Assembly: GCF_022808865.1 (NCBI RefSeq)
Contig: NZ_JAKZLB010000002.1
Location: 572,019 to 636,018 of the forward strand
Length of the DNA stretch: 64,000 nt
From: Geothrix oryzisoli
Lineage (GTDB): Bacteria; Acidobacteriota; Holophagae; Holophagales; Holophagaceae
Direction: 5' to 3'
The notes beneath the pieces were generated by a model. That model had not been told where the DNA came from, made no database searches, and worked only from the letters and a program-made list of their open reading frames with translations. The translations under genes and the position numbers were made by a program. Below are positions 57,569 to 64,000 of the stretch, one piece after another (the stretch's first letter is position 1; each line of letters begins with the position of its first letter).

Positions 57569-58379
57569 TTTCCGCGGGGCGGTCGATCCACTCCTTCGCC
57601 GCTTTCAAGTCCTCCCACACGGAGCGGCGCACGTCCTGGGTGTACTGGCGCAGCACGTAGGCGGGATGGAAGGTGGGCATGACGGGGATCTCGCGGCCGC
57701 CGACCCGCACGCGCTTCCACTGGCCCCGCGCCTTCGTGATGCCTTCGCTGAGGCCCACCAGCTCGCGCAGGGGGGTGGCGCCGAGGGTGACGATCACGGC
57801 GGGCTGGATCAGCTCGATCTGGCGATGGAGGTAGCCGAGGCAGGCTCGGGCCTCCTCGGGGCTGGGCGTGCGGTTGTCGGGGGGGCGGCACTTGACCACG
57901 TTCGCGATGTAGGTCTCCTCGCGCTTCAACCCGATGGCGCCGATCATCTTGTCCAGCAGCTCGCCGGCCTTGCCCACGAAGGGGCGGCCCTGCAGGTCCT
58001 CGTCCCGGCCCGGGCCCTCGCCCACGAACATCAGCCGGGCCCGGGGATCGCCCTCGCCGAAGACGAATTTCAGGCGGCCGGGGCCCAGGGGACAGGCCAG
58101 GCAGCCCTGGATGGCCTGCTCCAGGTCCGCCAGGGTGGCCGCGGCGGCCACGACCCCCGGCGGCGGGCAGCCGCGGGGATCCGCCGGTGGGACATAGGTC
58201 GGGGCGGGGGCGGGGGCCGCTCTCGGCGCAGGGCGGGCCGCCACGGCCGGGCGGGCCGGCGGACGGGCGGCGGCCGGCGGCAGGTCCGCCTCCGGGGCAG
58301 TGGCCACCGGTTCCCGGACGAGGCCCATCACCCCCAGCTCCTCGAGGGTGTCGCGCCAGGCTTGCAGGGGCGAATCCAT
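57564..58379 (-). CDS. Uracil-DNA glycosylase, family 4 (iron-sulfur type)
   Basis: Removes uracil from DNA. The 271-aa product has the catalytic-region motif GEGPGRDEDLQGRPFVGKAG, the HPAYVLRQ motif near the C-terminus, and four cysteines suited to a [4Fe-4S] cluster: CLAC, KCRPP and ARACL. An Ala/Pro-rich segment (about 28-75) separates a short N-terminal piece from the enzyme domain. The ATG at 58379 has GGA four bases upstream. The stop codon lies inside an intergenic repeat. Confidence 0.9.
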   Translation of the reverse strand: MDSPLQAWRDTLEELGVMGLVREPVATAPEADLPPAAARPPARPAVAARPAPRAAPAPAPTYVPPADPRGCPPPGVVAAAATLADLEQAIQGCLACPLGPGRLKFVFGEGDPRARLMFVGEGPGRDEDLQGRPFVGKAGELLDKMIGAIGLKREETYIANVVKCRPPDNRTPSPEEARACLGYLHRQIELIQPAVIVTLGATPLRELVGLSEGITKARGQWKRVRVGGREIPVMPTFHPAYVLRQYTQDVRRSVWEDLKAAKEWIDRPAES

Positions 58380-58443
58380 AGCTTCCAGCCTAGCTCGGAA
58401 CTTCCCCTCCGGATGGGGCATCCTAGAGCGTCGGAGTCCATGC

Positions 58444-58959
58444 ATGGAGCAGTCCTCACAGGAAACCCCGTTCGGCAGCCAGGAGGCCTTCCACGGCGCC
58501 TTCGCCGAACTCTATCCCCGGCTGGTGAGTTATGCCCGCCGCTATGGGGCCACCTTCCCGGAAGACATTGCCCAGGAGGCCTTCGTCATCCTCATGCAGC
58601 GGGAGGTGCGCGTGGAACATCCCACCGCCTTCCTGTACGGGACGGTGAGAACCCTCTCCCTCACGGAGCGCCGTCCCATGAAGAACCAGAACCTCAGCCT
58701 GGAAGCGGTCTCCGAACCCGGTCTGGCCGGCGGTGCCGATGACCAGGTGCTGAACCAGGAGGTCCGGGAGCGCATGCGGCTGCTGTCGCCCACCTTCCGC
58801 GAGGCCCTGTGGCTCTTCGTGGTCGAGGGCCTCTCCATCCGGGAGATCGCGGATATCCTCGGCATCCCCGAGGCCACCGTGAAGACCCGCATCCACCGGG
58901 CCAAGGCCCAACTCAAAGATCAGCTCAATCCCACTGGAGGCGTGCATGTCCTGGTCTGA
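58444..58959 (+). CDS. ECF-type RNA polymerase sigma factor
   Basis: A 171-aa sigma-70 family protein with region 2 (LYPRLVSYARRYGATFPEDIAQEAFVIL across about 24-51) and region 4 helix-turn-helix (LSIREIADILGIPEATVKTRIHRAK, about 130-155). Region 3 is missing, as in ECF factors. GGAG lies seven bases before the ATG. Its 3' end overlaps the next gene by 14 bases, the usual arrangement of sigma and anti-sigma pairs. Confidence 0.9.
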   Translation: MEQSSQETPFGSQEAFHGAFAELYPRLVSYARRYGATFPEDIAQEAFVILMQREVRVEHPTAFLYGTVRTLSLTERRPMKNQNLSLEAVSEPGLAGGADDQVLNQEVRERMRLLSPTFREALWLFVVEGLSIREIADILGIPEATVKTRIHRAKAQLKDQLNPTGGVHVLV

Positions 58960-59467
58960 TCCCGCCCGGCGTTTCGAACCCGCCGAAGATGTGCAGCTGC
59001 GGGCGGAGCTCCGCGATCTTCTGGGCCTCGGGCCCGTGGCCGCCCGCGCCCCCGAGGTTCCCACCGCCGAATTGACCGCCCTGGCCGAGGACCTGCGCCG
59101 GGAGGCCCTGCGCCGACGCCGCACGGAGCGCCGGCGTCCCACCTGGGGCCTGCTGGCCGCCGCGGCCCTGCCCCTGCTGGCCGTCCTGACCGGGCTGGGG
59201 GCCTGGGGCTTCCAGCAGAAGCACCGGGCGGACGGGCTCGCCCTCCAGGCCCAGCGCCAGGAGCAGGAACTCACCCGCATGGCCGCCACCCACGCCGCCG
59301 AGGTGGCCAAGGAGCGCCAGGCGAAGGAAGAAGTCCAGCAGCAGCTTCAGTTGGCCTCGAAGCAGGGCGGGCGCAAGGCCGAGCCCTACCTGGTCATCCC
59401 CGTGGAAAAGCCCATGAAGTTCCAGGGCGATGACTACCAGCGGGTGAAGGCCAAGCCCCAGCAGTAG
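58946..59467 (+). CDS. Single-pass membrane protein, candidate anti-sigma factor
   Basis: A 173-aa protein with a cytoplasmic N-terminal part (1-65), one transmembrane helix (about 67-88) and an extracytoplasmic coiled coil (95-140). It overlaps the ECF sigma gene by 14 bases and has a TGGAGG site, so translation is coupled. The N-terminal part lacks the HxxxCxxC zinc motif of common ZAS anti-sigma factors, and I do not recognise its fold. The anti-sigma role is inferred from gene order and topology. Confidence 0.7.
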   Translation: MSWSDPARRFEPAEDVQLRAELRDLLGLGPVAARAPEVPTAELTALAEDLRREALRRRRTERRRPTWGLLAAAALPLLAVLTGLGAWGFQQKHRADGLALQAQRQEQELTRMAATHAAEVAKERQAKEEVQQQLQLASKQGGRKAEPYLVIPVEKPMKFQGDDYQRVKAKPQQ

Positions 59468-59501
59468 CCGCAGCACCGCGCTTCCGGGGGGAAGAGGGAG
59501 G

Positions 59502-59528
59502 GGAAGAGCCGGCCACGCCGGCTCTTCC
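59502..59528. terminator. Terminator shared by the sigma operon and the WYL gene
   Basis: A 12-bp stem (59502-59513 with 59517-59528), loop CAC, followed by TTTCCTC on the plus side. It lies between two convergent genes. Confidence 0.78.
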
Positions 59529-59533
59529 TTTCC

Positions 59534-61444
59534 TCATCCGGCTTGGCTGTGGTTCGCCGGGGTCCAGCCGCGCTCGTTCAGGAGCTTTACGCCCTGGATG
59601 CGGGTGAGCCGGAAGGCCATCTCCTCCTGGTGGAGGTGGCAGAAAGCCAGCAGGTGGTCCTCCTGGATGGTGCGGGGCGACACCCGCCGCAGCTGCGTGC
59701 GGTGGGCGGCCGGGGGCAGGTAGGTGAGTTCCACCATGAGGGTGTGGCCCGCGGCGTATTCGAGGATCCGCTGCACTTCCTCGGCCAGCTGGTCCTCGCC
59801 GCCCAGGTGGAGCATGGGGATGCGACGCTGCACTTCCTGGTAGAGGGCGGGGTCCTCGTCATGGAGCTTCTGGAGGGCCGAGCGCACCATCTGCTGTACG
59901 GGTTCCAGGTGGTGGTTCATGCCCTTCTCGTCCACGAAGGCCAGGGCGGCCAGGGCCCACAGGTAGAACTTCTCGTCCGAATCCACGCTCAGGGCCAGGA
60001 ACCGCCCGGGTTTGGGCATGAAGCCCGCCTGCTTGAGCAGCGCATGGGCATTGCCGTCGCCCCGCACCTCCAGCACGGTGTCGGACAGAGTGGCCAGTTT
60101 CAGGGGGGCCAATTCCGGCCGCAGCTTCAGCTCATCCGCCAGGTGGGCCGTGCGGGCGCGCACCAGCCGGACGCCCTGGTGGACCTCCACCTCGCCCACG
60201 CGGCGGGAGAGATCCTCCAGCAGCTGGAGCAGGGGCTGGGGCAGGGTCTGGGTGGAGGCGCCCAGGCGCTGGCCGAGCTCCTCGAGGGGGACGCCGGCGT
60301 CCAGGGCGCGCACCAGGGTGGCGTGGCTCACGCGGAAGGTGCCCATGGCATCAAGGGCTTCCACGTCCGCCAGCTGGGCCAGCTGCAGCAGGCGATGGGG
60401 GTTCTGCAGCAGGGGGGTCAGCAATTCCAGCGTGGGCTGGAGGATCATGGGCTGATCGAACTCCAGGGGCTGCCAGTGGGCGGCGGTGGCCTTCAGGTCG
60501 CGCAGCAGGTACTCGTGGGCCAGGGCCTCGCCGTGCTCGGTGAGCCGCAGGTGCGCGTAGCCCCCGTCGGCCTGGATGATGCCCATGCGCCCCAGGAACG
60601 GCAGGAAGACGGCCCGGGTGCGCTCTTCGTCGAGGGGGTGCAGGGTCCTGAGGAAGGCCAGGAAGGGCTGGACGGCGAGGGTCTGGCCCCGGCGCTCCAG
60701 CAGGTGCTGCATGAGGAAGTGGCGGTCCTCCGCGGGCGGCATGCCCCAGGCCTTGAGGTCGTGCTCCAGCAGGCTGGCGAAGGCGCGCTCGGCCACCCAG
60801 CGGGGGGGATGGCTCGTGACGGCCGGCAGCAGGGTCTCCACGCGGCCCTCGCGGCTCCACAGCAGGCCCAGGCGGTGCAGCAGGGTGAAGAGCAGGGTGG
60901 CGTCCTGCTCCTCCTGCAGCATGGCATTGCGCTGCATGAGCTGGCCCAGCTCCTTCTTGGCGGGCAGGCCGCCCTTCAGGACGCGCAGGCCCGCCGCGCA
61001 GCGCAGGAGGACGCTGGTGAGGGCGAGGGAGAACCGGAAGGGCTCGGCGGCCCGCAGCTTCACGCCCTCGGGGGCCTGGAAGTTCAGGGCGCCATCGTCG
61101 AAGTCGTCGAGGGCGTCGGCCACGCGGTCGGCCACGGTCCAGCCCTTGCCATCCGGCAGGACCAGCCCCAATCCGCGGAGGGCCTCGAGCACCGGCGGGG
61201 CCGGCAGCGTGCCCTCGCCCGCGAGGTGCTTCAGGGCCACCAGGGAGCTGCTGTCCAGGTCGGCCAGGGTGTCGGACAGGCGCTTGTGGTCCTCCAGGTG
61301 GAAGACCATGGTCTTCAGCAGGCGCACCCGCCCTTCGGCCTCATCCTCCCAGCGGAGGGGGATGGGCAGACGGCGGCGCTCGCAGATGGTCCTGAGCTGC
61401 TCATCCGAGCAGTTCGAAAGGAGCTGATAGTGGGTGAACGCCAT
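59534..61444 (-). CDS. Helicase-associated (Helicase_C_3-like) and WYL-like protein
   Basis: A 636-aa cytosolic protein. The long N-terminal and central part (about 20-470) is leucine-rich and helical and resembles the helicase-associated domain found beside XPB-type helicases in actinobacteria. The C-terminal part (about 560-630, HTLMVELTYLPPAAHRTQLR then VSPRTIQEDHLLAFCH) looks like a WYL ligand-sensing domain. There is no helicase ATPase motif. It may be a ligand-responsive DNA-binding or repair accessory protein. The ATG at 61444 has AGGTG a few bases upstream. Confidence 0.65.
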   Translation of the reverse strand: MAFTHYQLLSNCSDEQLRTICERRRLPIPLRWEDEAEGRVRLLKTMVFHLEDHKRLSDTLADLDSSSLVALKHLAGEGTLPAPPVLEALRGLGLVLPDGKGWTVADRVADALDDFDDGALNFQAPEGVKLRAAEPFRFSLALTSVLLRCAAGLRVLKGGLPAKKELGQLMQRNAMLQEEQDATLLFTLLHRLGLLWSREGRVETLLPAVTSHPPRWVAERAFASLLEHDLKAWGMPPAEDRHFLMQHLLERRGQTLAVQPFLAFLRTLHPLDEERTRAVFLPFLGRMGIIQADGGYAHLRLTEHGEALAHEYLLRDLKATAAHWQPLEFDQPMILQPTLELLTPLLQNPHRLLQLAQLADVEALDAMGTFRVSHATLVRALDAGVPLEELGQRLGASTQTLPQPLLQLLEDLSRRVGEVEVHQGVRLVRARTAHLADELKLRPELAPLKLATLSDTVLEVRGDGNAHALLKQAGFMPKPGRFLALSVDSDEKFYLWALAALAFVDEKGMNHHLEPVQQMVRSALQKLHDEDPALYQEVQRRIPMLHLGGEDQLAEEVQRILEYAAGHTLMVELTYLPPAAHRTQLRRVSPRTIQEDHLLAFCHLHQEEMAFRLTRIQGVKLLNERGWTPANHSQAG

Positions 61445-61528
61445 GGACACCTGGGTACAGATGATCCTCCAGTGTCCCATGGAATCCGGGAACGCTCACG
61501 CGGAAAAAACGCCCGGCATGCCTTCGCG

Positions 61529-64000
61529 CTATTCGAGGACCTTGATCTGGGGGCGGCGTCCCGTGGCGCCGCTGCTGAGGGCCAGGTCGAGGCGCTGCAC
61601 CCGGGTCGTGAATGTCTGGCGACCGCCGGAGAGAATGGCGAGGACCTCGCCGGTATCCGCGTCGCGGACCAGGGCCGCCGGATGGACCATCGCGTCCCAG
61701 GTGAGCTGGACCTTATCCTCCGAGAGGCGCTGGACCTCGGGCGACGGGGCCGCACCGGCCGTGGTGCCAAGGCTGGCGAGGACCTTGCTGTCCTTGAGGA
61801 GCTTCACCTCCGCGACCGAATCGAGGACGGCCGCATCGATCGGAAGGGCCGCCACGAAGTGCCGCACGGGACCGTCGGGCGAGCAGCCCAGCTCCATCAC
61901 CTCGAGGGCGGCGGTGAACACGGCCAGGCCGGCCGCGTCCACGCATTCCAGGGTGTAGTCCTTCGCGTGGGAGGCCGCGGAGGGCAGCGCCCGGGTCCGG
62001 AAGGACGGGAGGAACTCGGCCTTCCCATCCGCGTGGAGGATGCCCCGGACGATCAGGCATTCCCGGGCGGAGGTCGAGTTTGCCGCCGTGGGCGTGTCCT
62101 CCGCAGCGGCCTTGAGGAACCCGCCCGTGCCGCCCCGGAAATCGAGGATCTTCCGGTAGACGTAGTCGCTGACCCAGTTGGGGGAGCAGTAGCCCATGAT
62201 GTCCTTGTTGCCCGTGGGGGACTTCAGCTGGCCGGTGGTGGTGTCGTAGCCCCAGACGCCGATCACCCCGCCGAGGTAGGGGTAGTAGGGGTCGGGATTG
62301 GCCGCGCTGCCGCAGGGGCTGTGCGGGCGGCCCATGTTGTGGCCCAACTCGTGGGCGAAGACTTCGGGGAAGTTGCCTCCGTCGCTGTAGCCCGTCTTGT
62401 CCCAGCCGATGGCGGTCCGGTACTGGTAGGAGTCCGACGGGGCGTTGGGGACATAGCCCATTCCCGAGATCCCGGAGGTGTAGCTGACGTTGACCGCCCC
62501 GTAGTAGTAACGATCCGACACGCCGTCAATCCGGTGCTTGGTCGCGAGTTCGTTCAGGAGGGTGCTCCATTGCGTGGAGTCGGAGGTGAGGGTGGCGCTC
62601 GAGGGGGTGAAGGTGGCCCCCACCACGACGTCGACCGAGGCCACCGGATACATCTTCGCCAGCCGGGCGACCCATGCGGCCTTGTTGGTGGCCGTGATGT
62701 TCCCGGTCCCGCTGGCCAGCGCGACCGGGAAGATCGTGGTCCGGAAGATCGGGACCGTGGTTCCGCCCAGGGCCGCGGTGGCGGAGTTGTTCGTCTCGTC
62801 GGCTTCGGGCACCGCGTCCGCGGGGTCCACCACGGCCTGGAGGCTGTAGCCGGTGCCCGTGGGGGTGGTGAGGTCGGTGCCGGGGACCGCCAGGTTCAGA
62901 CTGCTGGAAAGCAGGCTCTCATCGAGGTACAGGGCCGCGGTGTAGCCCGATGAGGTGATGGTCTTCGGATAGCCGGCCACCGGCACGCCATTGTTCAAGA
63001 GGGTGACCTGCACGACCGGAAGCACGGAATTCGGCTTGTTGGCCAGGACGAAGACCCTGATCAGGCCGTCCTTGCCGGCCACGATGGGGACGGCGTTGTC
63101 GAGGGTCTGGGTGCTCTGGGTGAACTGCAGCTTCTCGATGTGGAGGTCCAGGGTGCTGCTGGCGGTGTTGACCGTGAAGGTCCTGACCACGGTCCCACCG
63201 GGAGTGCTGATGACCAGGTCGCCGGAAGTGGCGCCCGCCGGCACGGTGAAGGCGATCTGGCTGGCGCTGAGGCTGGTCGGCGTGAGGGCCGTGCCGTTCA
63301 GGGTCAGGGTTGTGCCGGGATAGCCCAGATAGGTGCCCGTGACGATGACGGGCGTCCCCACGGGGCCCTGGGTCGGATTCATGCCCGTAACGACAGGAAC
63401 TCCGTAGATCACGGAGAAGTTCATCGTGGAGGTGCCCGTACCCTGGGCATTGGAAAGGCTGATGGGGGCGCTGCCGATGGCCGCGCCCGCGGGGACGCCA
63501 GCGGCCAGAGCCGTACCGTCCGTGAGCGTGATTCCCGGGCTGGCGCCTCCGATGCTCGCGCCGGTCAGCCCGAAGAAGTTCATTCCCGAGATCTGGACGG
63601 TGACTTCACCTGCGATGCCGGAGGTGGGCGTGAAGCTGGAGATGATCGGCTTGAGATCGGCGCTGGGCGCATCGATGGTGGCCACCACATCGTCCAGCAG
63701 GAAGCTGGTGGCGTTCTGGGCATCCTCCTGGCTCCGGAAGGACAGGCGGATGACCCTGCCCCGGTAGGCCAGCAGATCGACCGAATAGGCCCGGTAGTCG
63801 GCGGCGTCCAGGTTGGTCTTGGTGAGCAGGGGCCCCAGGACGGCCCCTGAGGTGTCCAGGGCCTCCACGAAGAGGGAATCCGTGGCGAGGGTCCCCGGCT
63901 CGGCGGTGACGATCTTCAGGTAGAAGGTGGCCGTGGCGGACAGGGCCGTGGCCGGAATGTAGAGGTCCTGGGTGACCTGGTCGGATTGGACATACCCGTA
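61529..64000 (-). CDS. Secreted multidomain metzincin metallopeptidase (5' end outside window)
   Basis: The frame stays open to the right edge, so the N-terminus is missing; 823 residues are visible. In order: part of a beta-sandwich domain (to about the DDVVATI stretch), two IPT/TIG-like immunoglobulin repeats (ITSFTPTSGIAGEVTVQISG-type openings), a CARDB-like domain, and a zinc peptidase domain with HELGHNMGRPH, the HExxHxxGxxH metzincin motif. A short beta-rich C-terminal part follows. It is probably a secreted protein-degrading enzyme. No partner genes are seen; it lies 84 bases from the WYL gene. Confidence 0.85.
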   Translation of the reverse strand, partial: YGYVQSDQVTQDLYIPATALSATATFYLKIVTAEPGTLATDSLFVEALDTSGAVLGPLLTKTNLDAADYRAYSVDLLAYRGRVIRLSFRSQEDAQNATSFLLDDVVATIDAPSADLKPIISSFTPTSGIAGEVTVQISGMNFFGLTGASIGGASPGITLTDGTALAAGVPAGAAIGSAPISLSNAQGTGTSTMNFSVIYGVPVVTGMNPTQGPVGTPVIVTGTYLGYPGTTLTLNGTALTPTSLSASQIAFTVPAGATSGDLVISTPGGTVVRTFTVNTASSTLDLHIEKLQFTQSTQTLDNAVPIVAGKDGLIRVFVLANKPNSVLPVVQVTLLNNGVPVAGYPKTITSSGYTAALYLDESLLSSSLNLAVPGTDLTTPTGTGYSLQAVVDPADAVPEADETNNSATAALGGTTVPIFRTTIFPVALASGTGNITATNKAAWVARLAKMYPVASVDVVVGATFTPSSATLTSDSTQWSTLLNELATKHRIDGVSDRYYYGAVNVSYTSGISGMGYVPNAPSDSYQYRTAIGWDKTGYSDGGNFPEVFAHELGHNMGRPHSPCGSAANPDPYYPYLGGVIGVWGYDTTTGQLKSPTGNKDIMGYCSPNWVSDYVYRKILDFRGGTGGFLKAAAEDTPTAANSTSARECLIVRGILHADGKAEFLPSFRTRALPSAASHAKDYTLECVDAAGLAVFTAALEVMELGCSPDGPVRHFVAALPIDAAVLDSVAEVKLLKDSKVLASLGTTAGAAPSPEVQRLSEDKVQLTWDAMVHPAALVRDADTGEVLAILSGGRQTFTTRVQRLDLALSSGATGRRPQIKVLE

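Noticed and set aside
59543-62953. A plus-strand open frame of more than 1100 codons opposite the WYL and metzincin genes
   Set aside because: It spans two well-supported minus-strand genes and the gap between them, and its translation is Gly/Gln/Val/His-rich without motifs.

Overview
The window is high-GC, densely packed bacterial chromosome with a typical free-living heterotroph gene set. A eukaryote-type citrate synthase, an ATP-citrate-lyase-like pair, a tungsten aldehyde oxidoreductase module and many amino-acid catabolism enzymes fit an anaerobic or facultative amino-acid and organic-acid oxidiser. My best guess is an acidobacterium of class Holophagae (Geothrix/Holophaga-like). That is inferred from gene complement and protein style, not from a database match. 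I saw no phage, IS element, CRISPR array, rRNA or tRNA.

Layout. 1-6.1 kb holds housekeeping genes: gluQ, a DUF5329 protein, rpsT, the N-terminal half of a split transketolase, argS and pyrG. 6.1-11.7 kb holds an unusual two-gene ATP-citrate-lyase-like operon facing a citrate synthase gene across a perfect 38-nt palindromic terminator. 11.8-17.4 kb holds a DUF3187 protein, lysS, a DegT-type aminotransferase, a PilZ protein, rplI and an HU gene whose 3' end is duplicated downstream. 17.4-22.4 kb holds a YqiA-like esterase, a LysR regulator divergent from an ALDH7-type dehydrogenase, and a histidine kinase.

22.4-32.3 kb is a tungsten/aldehyde island. On the minus strand, in transcription order: modE-like regulator, tupA, pruA, tupB, tupC, a four-cluster ferredoxin subunit, a tungsten aldehyde oxidoreductase, a terminator, and a MoaD-like protein. 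On the plus strand are a small membrane protein, moeA and a DUF488 protein. Import, cofactor synthesis and enzyme are together, and a P5C dehydrogenase is embedded in the transporter operon.

32.3-42.6 kb is catabolic: two exported amidohydrolases, a POT peptide transporter, homogentisate dioxygenase, an MscS channel, and a likely four-gene operon of fumarylacetoacetase-family protein, proline-iminopeptidase-like hydrolase, flavin reductase-like protein and amidohydrolase, then an exported metallo-beta-lactamase-fold protein. 42.6-51.2 kb interleaves bioA, bioD and bioF with a sensor lacking an output domain, a TPR protein and a hybrid histidine kinase. 51.2-64 kb is envelope and stress related: a BI-1 protein, two parvulin foldases, an S4 protein, a YhaM-like nuclease, a LapA-LapB fusion, a family 4 uracil-DNA glycosylase, an ECF sigma factor with a membrane partner, a WYL/helicase-associated protein, and a secreted metzincin running off the right edge.

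The items most worth following are the noncanonical ATP-citrate lyase (an Asn where the citrate-synthase-like module should have its first catalytic His, plus a long extra region), the self-contained tungsten island with pruA inside, the duplicated HU tail, and a degenerate 24-mer found next to stop codons around 56-57.6 kb.
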